Positions 14,694-22,783 of a DNA stretch of 64,000 nt are shown here, in pieces (within the stretch, counting starts at the first letter, position 1; each line of letters starts with the position of its first letter). Under the pieces are notes generated by a model, which saw only the letters and a list, made by a program, of their open reading frames with translations, did not search any database and was not told where the DNA came from. Position numbers and translations under genes: made by a program. The stretch is from Gemmiger formicilis (lineage in GTDB: Bacteria; Bacillota; Clostridia; Oscillospirales; Ruminococcaceae), in NCBI RefSeq assembly GCF_018784445.1, contig NZ_WQOH01000004.1, positions 62,001 through 126,000 of the forward strand. The letters run 5' to 3'.

Positions 14694-16250
14694 ATGAAAA
14701 AACGGAATTGGCGGCTGATGCTGCGCAGGGTGCTGAACCTGGTGTTCAGCCGCCTGGTCATCACGGTAACACTGGTGCTGCTGCAAGTGTTCTGGCTGTT
14801 CTCGGTGTTCCACTGGCTCGACGCCTATTCGACTTGGCTCAACGGCGTGGGGCTGGCGCTCAGCGTCATTATGTGCCTGGCGCTTATCCGGCAGGATTCC
14901 ACCGCGCCGGAGTTTAAAATCAGCTGGATGATCATTTTTATGCTTATGCCGGTACAGGGCGGGCTGCTCTACCTGCTGTGGGGCAACAAGCGCCCGGCGC
15001 TGGGCCTGCGCCACCGGCTGGAACGCGCCGAAACCGCCATGGCCCACACCCGGCGCGAGGACCCTGCCGCTGTGGCTGCCCTGCGGAAGCAGAACCCCCG
15101 CGCGGCCGAGACAGCGCGCTATCTGCACGACTACGCCCCCGCGCCGTTGTGCGGGGACACGGCGGTGAAATACTACCCCGATGGCCAGAGTATGTTTGCC
15201 GATATGCTGCCCGCGCTGCAAAGTGCCGAGCACAGCATCTATGTGGAGAGCTTTATCATCGGCATGGGCGAGATGTGGGGGCAAATTCACGAGATCCTGC
15301 GCCAGAAAGCCGCCGCAGGGCTGGACGTGCGGGTCATCTACGACGATGCGGGCTGCCTGAGCCTGCTGCCCCACAACTACGCTGAAATGATGCGGGCCGA
15401 CGGCATCCGGGCGTTCAGCTTCAACCGCTGCGTGCCGCTGCTGAATTTGGTCATGAACAACCGCGACCACCGAAAGATCATGGTCATTGACGGCAAAATC
15501 GGCTTTACCGGCGGCGTGAACCTGGCGGACGAGTATATCAACAAATTGGAGCGGTTCGGCTACTGGAAGGACAGCGGCGTGCGGCTGAAAGGCCCCGGTG
15601 CGACTGCGCTGGCGAACATCTTTTTGACGTTCTGGAAAGCGCAGTACCCCGACGAGGAAATCGACATGGACCGCGACCTGCCGCTGGCCGCGCCGGTCAA
15701 AACGGACTGCCTGGTGCAGCCTTTCGCTGACAGCCCGGTGGACCGCGAGGCCGTGGCGAAAAACGTCTACCTGGAACTTATCAACCAGGCGCAGCGGCGG
15801 CTGTACATCTGCACGCCGTACCTGATACTGGATAACGACCTGCTGACCTGCCTGCGGCTGGCAGCCAAGCGCGGCGTGGATGTGCGCATCTACACGCCCG
15901 GCGTGCCCGACAAGCCGACAATTTATCAGCTGACGCGGAGTTATTTCCCGCATCTTTTGCGGGCGGGGGTGAAGATTTACAGCTACACGCCGGGCTTTTT
16001 GCACGCCAAAACCTGGCTGGTGGACGACCGCATTGCGGCAGTGGGTACCGTGAACCTGGATTATCGCAGTTTGTATTTACACTTTGAGAACAGTGTGCTG
16101 ATCTACGGCGGGGCTGTGCTGGAAGATGTGCGGAAAGATTTGGCGGAAATTGAGCGGGAGAGCAAAGAATTGACGCTGGGGGATTGCCGCACCGGGTTTG
16201 TGGGGACAATGTATAGTGCGGTGCTGAGGTTGGTGGCACCGTTGTGCTGA
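14694..16250 (+). CDS. cls: Cardiolipin synthase (phospholipase D family)
   Basis: The 518-residue protein has an N-terminal pair of membrane helices (about residues 15-80) followed by two PLD domains. The HKD motifs begin at His259 (NRDHRKIMVIDG) and His437 (LHAKTWLVDD). Cls condenses two phosphatidylglycerols into cardiolipin plus glycerol at the membrane. Length is typical of ClsA. The ATG at 14694 is preferred over a GTG at 14688 because TGAGG lies 7 bases upstream. It ends just before a perfect hairpin terminator. Confidence 0.93.
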   Translation: MKKRNWRLMLRRVLNLVFSRLVITVTLVLLQVFWLFSVFHWLDAYSTWLNGVGLALSVIMCLALIRQDSTAPEFKISWMIIFMLMPVQGGLLYLLWGNKRPALGLRHRLERAETAMAHTRREDPAAVAALRKQNPRAAETARYLHDYAPAPLCGDTAVKYYPDGQSMFADMLPALQSAEHSIYVESFIIGMGEMWGQIHEILRQKAAAGLDVRVIYDDAGCLSLLPHNYAEMMRADGIRAFSFNRCVPLLNLVMNNRDHRKIMVIDGKIGFTGGVNLADEYINKLERFGYWKDSGVRLKGPGATALANIFLTFWKAQYPDEEIDMDRDLPLAAPVKTDCLVQPFADSPVDREAVAKNVYLELINQAQRRLYICTPYLILDNDLLTCLRLAAKRGVDVRIYTPGVPDKPTIYQLTRSYFPHLLRAGVKIYSYTPGFLHAKTWLVDDRIAAVGTVNLDYRSLYLHFENSVLIYGGAVLEDVRKDLAEIERESKELTLGDCRTGFVGTMYSAVLRLVAPLC

Positions 16251-16261
16251 GGAAGAACGCT

Positions 16262-16298
16262 TTGCAGGGGCGAACAATGTTCGCCCCTGCAATTTTTT
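16262..16298 (+). terminator. Terminator built from a family B repeat hairpin
   Basis: A perfect 14-bp stem (16262-16275 with 16279-16292, core GCAGGGGCGAAC) is followed by six T residues. The same GCAGGGGCG hairpin core recurs at 27561-27594, where no T-run follows. It ends cls and lies immediately before the stop of the convergent S8-protease gene. Confidence 0.85.
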
Positions 16299-17484
16299 AC
16301 GTGTATCGGTTTTCTACGGCTTCTATAAATTTTACGGGGTCGATCATGCGGGCACCGTCGGCGGTTGGGGCTGCGGTGGAGACAAGCAGGGCAAGCATTT
16401 CCTCATTGGTGAGGGCGGGGGCGACCTGCCAGCCCAGCGCCATTACTCCGACGCAGTAGGGGATGCCCCAGCTCAAGCCGCCCTGCACGTCATATCGGTA
16501 GCCGCACTGCTCGGAAATGTATTCCTCGGCTACGGTGCGGTAGGCGCAGGGCACGCCCACATAGTTTGGATTTTTCCTGGCGAGGGGGGTGATAAGGAAA
16601 GCCCCGGGCTGGCCCATCCGGCAGGCTGCGGGGGTATCCCGCTGGGCTGGGTCGAAGGCGGCAAGACCCGGCACGAGACGCGCAGAGCCTGCGCTTGCGC
16701 CTTGCACGGTCAGTACCAGAAGGCCCGCGTCCTCGGCGTCGGAAAGAGCCGCCTGCCAGAGGCCGGCGTTTTCAAAAAAACTGGCATCCCCCGGATTGGC
16801 AGACACCGACACGGCACGAATTTTTTCGCTTTCCGGCAGGGTATCATTTAAGGCAAGGATGTAATGAAGGGCGTCGGCGTAGGGGCGGCTGTCGGCTGTG
16901 CCGGGCGTGACCGCGTAATAGATATGTGCGCCCGGCGCAACGCCGATCGTTTTTCCCGCCAGAATGCTGGCCACGGCGGGGCCGTGCATGGTGCCCTCGT
17001 CCGTATAGCCGCCTGCGTCGTAATAGTCAACGATGGCGTCGGAAATTTCGGGATGGTCCGTCAGCAGTGGCTGGTCGATGATGGCAACATTGACGCCCTG
17101 CCCGGTGATGCTGCGGGCCTGCAGCGACCGCACACCGAGGCCGGGGTCTCTGCCCGCTTCCAGTAATGCGGCGGTTTCCTCCTCGGCCCCGGCAAGGACG
17201 GTGCGGTCATTGAAAGAGTAGGTGTTGAGGCTGAGGCGATCGTATTCGCCAGGTTGGTAGGTCTGCTTTTGATGCGCGGCGTCCCAAGACAGTTCCGGCA
17301 GGTAGGATAGGTCGCTGTACGGGGCCGGGACGGAGAAGGGCACCGTGGTGGGAGTCGCTGCGGGTGCTTCTGTCGGCGCAGGGGCAGAAGTCGGCGCAGG
17401 CGAGGCCGCAGGGACGGAGGTTTGCGCGGCCGTGCAGGCGGTCAGCACCAGCAGACAGGTGGTGAGGAGGAAAAAGTGTTTCAT
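16297..17484 (-). CDS. Lipoprotein with a divergent S8 (subtilisin-like) protease domain
   Basis: The 395-residue product has a lipoprotein signal (MKHFFLLTTCLLVLTAC, lipobox LTAC). A Pro/Ala/Thr-rich linker of about 35 residues and then an S8-like domain follow. The catalytic triad is recognisable but degenerate: Asp near 134 in NVAIIDQ, His near 167 in TMHGPAVASILAG, and Ser near 338 in GLSWGIPYCVGVMALG (canonical GTSMATPHVAG). It should be anchored outside the membrane; substrate unknown. The winged-helix gene lies 25 bases upstream and probably shares its transcript. It could be an active maturase or a binding-only pseudo-protease. Confidence 0.8.
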   Translation of the reverse strand: MKHFFLLTTCLLVLTACTAAQTSVPAASPAPTSAPAPTEAPAATPTTVPFSVPAPYSDLSYLPELSWDAAHQKQTYQPGEYDRLSLNTYSFNDRTVLAGAEEETAALLEAGRDPGLGVRSLQARSITGQGVNVAIIDQPLLTDHPEISDAIVDYYDAGGYTDEGTMHGPAVASILAGKTIGVAPGAHIYYAVTPGTADSRPYADALHYILALNDTLPESEKIRAVSVSANPGDASFFENAGLWQAALSDAEDAGLLVLTVQGASAGSARLVPGLAAFDPAQRDTPAACRMGQPGAFLITPLARKNPNYVGVPCAYRTVAEEYISEQCGYRYDVQGGLSWGIPYCVGVMALGWQVAPALTNEEMLALLVSTAAPTADGARMIDPVKFIEAVENRYT

Positions 17485-17509
17485 GGAGAGATCCCTCGCT
17501 ATAAAAAGG

Positions 17510-17887
17510 TCAGGAGCCGCTGGGGCCGCGGGAACTGACGCTTGCAGGCGGGGCGGCGGTGTAAAAGACGGTGCCGTTTACGGTGCTCTGTGTCATGCCG
17601 ACGAGGTCGAGCAGCTGGTTTTCCGTGTAGGGGGCAGCGTCCAGCTTAGGGGACGTGCAGCGGTAGACGCCGTCGGAGATCGAGAGGATACCACGCTTTG
17701 TCAGGCGGGCCAGCGATTTTTCCAGCATCTGTGAGTCGCAGGGATAGCCCTTTTCGGTGAGAGCCGCCGCGAGCTGAGCGGCGGTGCGCGGCTTATCCCT
17801 GAGCAGGAGGGCCAGGGCGAGCTGCTGCCCCCGGAGGCGGTATGGGAGCAGACCGCAGCGGAGCCAAATACCTTTTGCACACTTCAT
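17510..17887 (-). CDS. Small winged-helix DNA-binding protein
   Basis: The 125-residue protein has a wHTH-like pattern at residues 20-85: helices around GQQLALALLLRD, TAAQLAAALTEKG and DSQMLEKSLARLTKRG, then the wing ILSISDGVYRCT. The C-terminus is Ser/Ala-rich. AAGGAG lies 8 bases before the ATG. It is first in an operon with the S8 lipoprotein and is divergent from the phage-particle locus, so it could regulate either side. No ligand domain is visible. Confidence 0.6.
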   Translation of the reverse strand: MKCAKGIWLRCGLLPYRLRGQQLALALLLRDKPRTAAQLAAALTEKGYPCDSQMLEKSLARLTKRGILSISDGVYRCTSPKLDAAPYTENQLLDLVGMTQSTVNGTVFYTAAPPASVSSRGPSGS

Positions 17888-17919
17888 GTTGGAACACTCC
17901 TTTTTCTCGTAGTATCGTC

Positions 17920-17948
17920 ATCGTAGCATGGATAGGAGAGGGTGTCAA
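17920..17948 (-). promoter_or_regulatory. Promoter of the winged-helix/S8-lipoprotein operon
   Basis: On the minus strand, TTGACA (17948-17943) and TACGAT (17925-17920) are 17 bp apart. TGC before the -10 makes an extended -10 element. Confidence 0.75.
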
Positions 17949-18018
17949 GCACGGGAAATGAAACATGGAGTGGAAGTCCTTTTTTTGGTACTGCCAAAAA
18001 GAAAATGCGGGAAAGCTA

Positions 18019-18047
18019 TTGACAACGGATAGTTGTTGATATAGGAT
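18019..18047 (+). promoter_or_regulatory. Promoter with candidate operator before the phage-particle locus
   Basis: A consensus TTGACA (18019-18024) is 17 bp from TAGGAT (18042-18047). A perfect 5-bp inverted repeat (ACAAC at 18022-18026, GTTGT at 18032-18036) overlaps the -35 and spacer, a plausible repressor site. Confidence 0.7.
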
Positions 18048-18106
18048 GGAGATAACCAACAAAGCCTGACAGGGAAGCGAAACGTGCAAATAAGGGAGGA
18101 CGGACA

Positions 18107-18523
18107 ATGACATACCAAGAAAAGATGAAGTGGTTGGGGCGGTATCAGGCGGCGCTGAGCTACCAGCATATGCTGGAGGATGAGATCGAGGTCCTGCGCA
18201 GTGATGCCGAGCGTGTGACTACCTGCATGAGCGGGATGCCCGGGCGCGGCGGGCCTAACGTCGACCGGCTGCCGCGGGCGGTGGAACGCATCGAAAAGGC
18301 GCAGAAAAAGCTGGCGCAGCAGCTGGACAGCTGCCTGGAAACGCGGATGGAAGTCATGCACAGCATCATGGCCCTGGGCGATACCGCCGAGCAGGAAGTA
18401 CTGCGCCGCCGCTATGTGATGGGCCAGAGCTACACCGATATTGCCAATGCGATGGGAGTAGTGCAGCGCCGGGTCTACCAGCTGCACAAGGCGGGTGTGG
18501 AGAAGGTGGAACTGCGGAGCTGA
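18107..18523 (+). CDS. Phage late-gene regulator, DUF1492/ArpU-RinA type
   Basis: The 138-residue protein has a long helical N-terminal half (EKMKWLGRYQAAL...) and a C-terminal sigma-region-4-like HTH (EVLRRRYVMGQSYTDIANAM then VQRRVYQLHKAG). In Firmicutes phages such proteins are encoded just before the terminase genes and activate late transcription. AGGGAGGA lies about 8 bases before the ATG. A terminator separates it from the terminase genes, as is common for this module, so an antiterminating or activating role on the downstream promoter is possible. Confidence 0.82.
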   Translation: MTYQEKMKWLGRYQAALSYQHMLEDEIEVLRSDAERVTTCMSGMPGRGGPNVDRLPRAVERIEKAQKKLAQQLDSCLETRMEVMHSIMALGDTAEQEVLRRRYVMGQSYTDIANAMGVVQRRVYQLHKAGVEKVELRS

Positions 18524-18603
18524 AAACATTTCAGTAAATTTCGCAAAGGTTTCGCGGAATTTCATTGCATTTCACAACTAACGGTGGTAACATGGTAGCA
18601 TCG

Positions 18604-18643
18604 AAACTCGTGAGAGGAACCAAATCCTCCCGCGAGTTTTTTT
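18604..18643 (+). terminator. Terminator between the late regulator and terminase genes
   Basis: AAACTCG...GAGAGGA pairs with TCCTCCCGCGAGTTT, followed by a T-run (18637-18643). Read-through or a promoter below it would be needed for expression of the structural operon. Confidence 0.75.
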
Positions 18644-18665
18644 ATACCCAAAAGGAGGGATGCCG

Positions 18666-18851
18666 TTGTGCGAAATCAATGAAGAGCACGTCCTGGACGA
18701 GCTGGCGGAGATCGCCTTTGCCACCCCCGGCGAGGAGGGCGGCCTGCCGGTCAAGGTGGCCGACAAGCTGCGGGCGCTGGAGATGCTGTACAAGCATCTG
18801 GGTCTGGGCGACGGCGCGAAGGATGAGGGGGTGGTCATTGTGGATGAGTAA
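18666..18851 (+). CDS. Terminase small-subunit-like protein (short)
   Basis: The 61-residue product contains the segment DKLRALEMLYKHLGLG, the conserved C-terminal element of phage TerS proteins of the terminase_2 type. It lacks the usual N-terminal DNA-binding HTH of about 70 residues. TTG at 18666 is chosen because AAAGGAGG lies 8 bases upstream; the ATG at 18660 is too close to that site. It sits 33 bases before terL. It may be a minimal TerS or a trimmed remnant. Confidence 0.65.
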   Translation: MCEINEEHVLDELAEIAFATPGEEGGLPVKVADKLRALEMLYKHLGLGDGAKDEGVVIVDE

Positions 18852-18884
18852 AGACAGAAGAAAGAAAAGAGAGGGGGCGCGGGG

Positions 18885-20129
18885 GTGAAGATCCGGCTGA
18901 AAGAGAAGATACCGGCGGTGTTCTGGCCGGTGCATCAGGCGATACGACGCGGCGAGGTGACGGAGGTCGTGGCCAAGGGTGGGCGCGGGTCGGGCAAGTC
19001 AAGCTATCTTTCGATGGAGCTGGTCTGGCAGCTGCTGCGCCACCCGGACTGCCACGCCGTGGTGCTGCGCAAAGTGGGCGGCACACTGCGCAACAGCGTG
19101 TACAACCAGATCGTATGGGCCATCGGTGAGCTGGGCTGCGCGGGGTATTTCCGCTGTACGGTCAGTCCGATGGAGTGTACCTACCTGCCCACCGGGCAGA
19201 AGATTTTGTTCTTCGGGTTGGATGACCCTGGCAAGCTCAAAAGTCTCAAGCTGCCGTTTGGCGCTGTCGGGCTTTGTTGGTTTGAGGAGCTTGACCAGTT
19301 CGACGGTCCCGAGGAAGTGCGCAACGTCGAGCAGACTGTCCTGCGCGGCGGCAGCTGGACCCTGACGCTGAAAAGCTTCAATCCGCCTGCCATGGCCCGG
19401 AACTGGGCCAACCGCTACGCGCTGGAGCAGCGCCCCGGCAAGCTGGTCCACCACTCCACCTACCGCGATCTGCCGCAGGAAATGCTTGGCGCACGGTTCT
19501 GGGCCGACGCCGAGCACCTGCAAAGTACGAACCCGGCGGCCTATCGCCACGAGTACGGCGGCGAGGTCGTGGGCAGCGGCGCGGCGGTGTTTGAGAACTT
19601 GCAGCTGCGGGCCGTGACGGATGCCGAGATCGAGCGGTTCGACCGGGTGTACCACGGCGTGGACTGGGGCTGGTACCCCGACCCCTGGGCCTACAATGCG
19701 GTGTATTATGACGCCGCGCGGCGCACGCTGGTGATTTTTGACGAACTGACGCGGAACCGCACGCCCAACCGCGAGACGGCCCAGCTGCTGGTGGAGCGCG
19801 GCCTGACCGACCCGGACAGCGGCACACTGACGGCGGACGCCGCCGAGCCGAAATCCTGCGCCGACTACCGCGCCGCCGGACTGCCCTGCCGTGCGGCCCA
19901 GAAAGGCCCCGGCAGTGTGCGGCAAAGCATGAAGTGGCTGCAAGGGCTGGCGGCTATCGTCATTGACCCGGTGCGCTGCCCGGCCACGGCGGCGGAGTTC
20001 AGCGAGTACGAGTACGACCGCGACCCCCACACCGGCGAGGTGCTGGCGGGCTACCCGGATGTGAACAACCACCACATTGACGCGGTGCGGTACGCAGTGG
20101 AGGGGGTGTGGAGGCGGAGAGGGGCGTGA
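18885..20129 (+). CDS. terL: Phage terminase large subunit
   Basis: The 414-residue protein has Walker A GGRGSGKS (32-39), Walker B in GLCWFEELDQF (about 127-137) and a C-terminal RNase H-like nuclease. The nuclease aspartates are in GVDWGWYPDP, LTADAAEPK and the final HIDAVRYAVEG. It is the PBSX/terminase_3 type that cuts and pumps DNA into preformed heads. All ATPase and nuclease motifs look intact. GTG start with GAGGGGG just upstream. Confidence 0.92.
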   Translation: MKIRLKEKIPAVFWPVHQAIRRGEVTEVVAKGGRGSGKSSYLSMELVWQLLRHPDCHAVVLRKVGGTLRNSVYNQIVWAIGELGCAGYFRCTVSPMECTYLPTGQKILFFGLDDPGKLKSLKLPFGAVGLCWFEELDQFDGPEEVRNVEQTVLRGGSWTLTLKSFNPPAMARNWANRYALEQRPGKLVHHSTYRDLPQEMLGARFWADAEHLQSTNPAAYRHEYGGEVVGSGAAVFENLQLRAVTDAEIERFDRVYHGVDWGWYPDPWAYNAVYYDAARRTLVIFDELTRNRTPNRETAQLLVERGLTDPDSGTLTADAAEPKSCADYRAAGLPCRAAQKGPGSVRQSMKWLQGLAAIVIDPVRCPATAAEFSEYEYDRDPHTGEVLAGYPDVNNHHIDAVRYAVEGVWRRRGA

Positions 20130-20143
20130 AAAGGCGCGGAGAA

Positions 20144-20230
20144 TGTAGGGGCCGCCTATGTGCGGCCCGCAAATGTAAGGCAGACGACCGCTTATGGGAA
20201 AGCGGAGGGCCGGACATGCCCGACCCCTAC
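20144..20230. repeat. Family B GC-rich repeat inside the phage locus
   Basis: TGTAGGGGCCGC...GCGGCCCGC and GGGCCGGACATGCCCGACCCCTAC are family B arms. They lie between terL and the portal gene, and the portal frame reads through them without a stop. Confidence 0.6.
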
Positions 20231-20275
20231 GAAGCAGGGAAGGGGAGGCAAAGAGATTTGAAAGGAGAGGATGAA

Positions 20276-21589
20276 TTGCAATCGTATCTGGAACAAGCGT
20301 TTGGAAAAAGCGATGTTACATCGGTGAAGATGCGGGCGGCACTGCGGGAGTGGCTGGACTTGTACTACGGCACGCCCCGCGCAGGCGAGGACGCTGCGCC
20401 CCGGCTGGCGGCGCTGATCGTGGGCAAATTATGCCGCACCGTTTTTGCCGAGTACGAGACCCGGCTGCCCGAAAACGCCGGGCAGCCCATGCGGTGCAGC
20501 CTGGCTGCACTGAACGCCATCGCAAAGCCCGCCATGCAGTACGCACTGGTGGGCGGTGAATGCCTGCTGAAACCTGTACCGAAGGACGGCGCATTCGACT
20601 TTGTACCCATCCGGCGCGACTGCTATGTGCCACTGGCGCGGGATGCCCACGGGCGCATTCTGGCTGTGGGTACGATGGAGCGCCACAGCTGCGACGGCCG
20701 CCAATATGCGCTTCTGGAACGCCGCACGGCCGGGGCTGAGGGACTGACCATCGAGACGCGGCTGTTTGAGCTGAACGGTCAGGCGCTGGGCCGCTGCGTG
20801 CCGCTGGCCACACTGCCCGCCTGTGCCGACCTGGTCCCTCAGCTGATGCTGCCCGGCGTGCAGGGCGTGGGGCTGGCTGTGCTGCGCACCCCGCTGATGA
20901 ACTGTGTGGACGGCAGCGCCGACGCGGTGAGTATCTACGCCCCGGCGGCGGGCCTGCTGCACGCCCTGGCCCGCTGCGAGGAACAGCTGAACACCGAGTT
21001 CGCCAACGGCGCGTCCCGGGTGTTTGCGTCGGAGGATCTGCTGCGGCCCGATGCCCAGGGGCGGCGCGCGCTGCGAGATGATCTGTTCGTCGGCCTGCCG
21101 GACGACCCGGCCAATGTGGGCGTGACCGTGTACAGCCCCGCCCTGCGGGAGCAAAGCTACCTGGCCCGCAAGCAGGACCTTTTGCGCGGGTGTGAGAGTC
21201 TGCTGGGGCTGCGGCGCGGTATTTTGAGCGAGACCGAAGCCAACGCCGACCCGCGCACGGCCACCGAAATTGCCGCAACGTCGGTGGACTACGATTTGAC
21301 CATCCGCGATTTGCAGGGCGCGTGGGGCGCTGCGGTGCAGGACGCCATGGTGCTGTGCGGCACGCTGGGAGCCCTGTATGGGCTGGAATTTCATACCGAC
21401 GCCGTTGTCCCGGCTATCGACTGGGGCGACGGCGTTTTGTATGACCGGGCGCGCATCTGGGCCGAACAGCGGGAGATGGTGGACGCCGGACTTTTGCGCC
21501 CCGAGCTGGCGCTGGCCTGGTATTTTGACCTGCCCTGCGGCAGCGAGGCAGAGCTGAAGGAGGTGAGGGAGAAGTTTATGCCGAAGTGA
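20276..21589 (+). CDS. Phage portal protein
   Basis: The 437-residue protein has SPP1 Gp6-like portal features: an N-terminal helical stretch with EWLDLYYGTP, NAIAKPAMQYALVGGECLLKP, and a C-terminal helical region before AIDWGDGVLYDRARIWAEQREMVDAG. Portal proteins form the dodecameric ring at the head vertex through which terminase packages DNA. TTG at 20276, 8 bases after AAAGGAG, is taken as start; TTG at 20258 is an alternative. A longer frame back to 20108 would be translated through the family B repeat and is unlikely. Confidence 0.85.
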   Translation: MQSYLEQAFGKSDVTSVKMRAALREWLDLYYGTPRAGEDAAPRLAALIVGKLCRTVFAEYETRLPENAGQPMRCSLAALNAIAKPAMQYALVGGECLLKPVPKDGAFDFVPIRRDCYVPLARDAHGRILAVGTMERHSCDGRQYALLERRTAGAEGLTIETRLFELNGQALGRCVPLATLPACADLVPQLMLPGVQGVGLAVLRTPLMNCVDGSADAVSIYAPAAGLLHALARCEEQLNTEFANGASRVFASEDLLRPDAQGRRALRDDLFVGLPDDPANVGVTVYSPALREQSYLARKQDLLRGCESLLGLRRGILSETEANADPRTATEIAATSVDYDLTIRDLQGAWGAAVQDAMVLCGTLGALYGLEFHTDAVVPAIDWGDGVLYDRARIWAEQREMVDAGLLRPELALAWYFDLPCGSEAELKEVREKFMPK

Positions 21590-21625
21590 GAGAAGAGAGA
21601 AGAAAGAAGAGGGAGGTGAGACAAG

Positions 21626-21784
21626 ATGGACGAGCAGAGCAGGCAGACCCCCGCGCCCTATGCGGCAGGCACCGGCAGTGTGCCGGTAGCCCCCGACCGT
21701 GCCGCGTTTGACCGGATGGGATACCGCGAGCGCTTGGCACTGAAGCGGGAAAACCCGGAGGTGTATCAGGAATTGAAGAAGTAG
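21626..21784 (+). CDS. 52-residue head protein, candidate minimal scaffold
   Basis: ATG at 21626 follows GGGAGG by 9 bases. The product is a Pro/Ala-rich stretch then a basic helix (MGYRERLALKRENPEVYQELKK). Basic helical C-termini of this kind bind capsid protein in phage scaffolds, and this gene sits in the portal-to-capsid gap where a scaffold is expected. No separate scaffold, protease or minor head gene is present there. The scaffold role is an inference. Confidence 0.5.
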   Translation: MDEQSRQTPAPYAAGTGSVPVAPDRAAFDRMGYRERLALKRENPEVYQELKK

Positions 21785-21890
21785 GGGGCCATCCCCCTGC
21801 CGCGGAGGGGTCAAGACCCCCCCTACAATGCGACCGAAAATGAGGCAGCTATCAAAAAGTTGAGGGCCGGGCATGCCCGGCCCCTGCCAT
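21785..21890. repeat. Family B GC-rich repeat inside the phage locus
   Basis: AGGGGTCAAGACCCCCCCTACAATG and GGGCCGGGCATGCCCGGCCC (a perfect 9-bp palindromic hairpin) occupy the gap between the 52-residue ORF and the capsid gene. Confidence 0.65.
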
Positions 21891-21916
21891 GTGATTATCA
21901 AAAAGGAGAAAATTTT

Positions 21917-22771
21917 ATGTCTGATTTTATTACCAAACTGTCCGATATGATCGACCCGGAAGTCATGGGGGATATGGTGTCCGCGCGCATCCCGAAGAAG
22001 CTGCGCGTCGCACCCTTTGCTAAAATTGACGATACGTTGGCGGGCGTGCCCGGCGATACCATCACCGTGCCCGCCTACACCTACATCGGCGACGCTGCCG
22101 ACGTGGCCGAGGGCGGCGAGGTCGCCATCGAGAAGATGACGACCTCCACCCGCAAGGCTACCATCAAGAAGGCCATGAAGGGCATCGGTCTGACCGACGA
22201 GGCGGTGCTGTCCGGCTATGGCAACCCGGTGGGCGAGGCCAATACCCAGCTGGCGCTGGCCATCGCTGCGAAAATCGACAGCGACTGCATGGACGCTTTG
22301 CAGACCGCGAGCCTTGTCTACGACGGCAGCAAGGAGAACATCAGCTACAACGCCATTGTGGACGCCGTGGATCTGTTTGAGGAGGAGATGGGCTGTTCCG
22401 ACAAGGTGCTGTTCATCCACCCCAAGCAGGTGACTCAGCTGCGCAAGAATCCCGACTTTTTGAGCGCCGACAAGTACACCCCGGGCGTCAGCCTGACCGG
22501 CGAGATCGGCATGATTGCAGGCTGCCGCCTGGTGCCCAGCAAGAAGGTCCCGCTCACCGGCGGCGTCTACGCCTGCCCCATCGTCAAGCTGGAGGCCGAC
22601 CCCGAGGTCGATGACGAGATTCCGGCCCTGACCATCTACCGCAAGCGTGAAGTCAACATCGAAACCGAGCGCAAGCCCAAGACCCGCACCACCGAGATCA
22701 CGGCTGATGAATTCTACGTCGCTGTGCTCTCCAACGAGGCCAAGGTGGTGCTGGCAAAGTTCAAGGCGTAA
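21917..22771 (+). CDS. Major capsid protein (N4-gp56-like, HK97 fold)
   Basis: The 284-residue protein starts MSDFITKLSDMIDPEVMGD. It contains GDTITVPAYTYIGDAADVAEGGEV, KKAMKGIGLTDEAV and the C-terminal ADEFYVAVLSNEAKVVLAKF, typical of N4-gp56-family capsid proteins. The N-terminus begins directly at the mature-like segment, so no protease-cleaved delta domain is evident. AAAAGGAG lies 8-9 bases before the ATG. It is the shell protein of the packaged particle. Confidence 0.88.
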   Translation: MSDFITKLSDMIDPEVMGDMVSARIPKKLRVAPFAKIDDTLAGVPGDTITVPAYTYIGDAADVAEGGEVAIEKMTTSTRKATIKKAMKGIGLTDEAVLSGYGNPVGEANTQLALAIAAKIDSDCMDALQTASLVYDGSKENISYNAIVDAVDLFEEEMGCSDKVLFIHPKQVTQLRKNPDFLSADKYTPGVSLTGEIGMIAGCRLVPSKKVPLTGGVYACPIVKLEADPEVDDEIPALTIYRKREVNIETERKPKTRTTEITADEFYVAVLSNEAKVVLAKFKA

Positions 22772-22783
22772 GGGGGCGGGAGC

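Noticed and set aside
17888-18106. Phage attachment site or integrase remnant at the left edge of the particle locus
   Set aside because: No direct repeat shared with the right edge (32810-32860) was found by eye, and no recombinase fragment is present.
20108-20275. Long N-terminal extension of the portal protein
   Set aside because: It would be translated through a family B repeat; a strong AAAGGAG site sits before TTG 20276.
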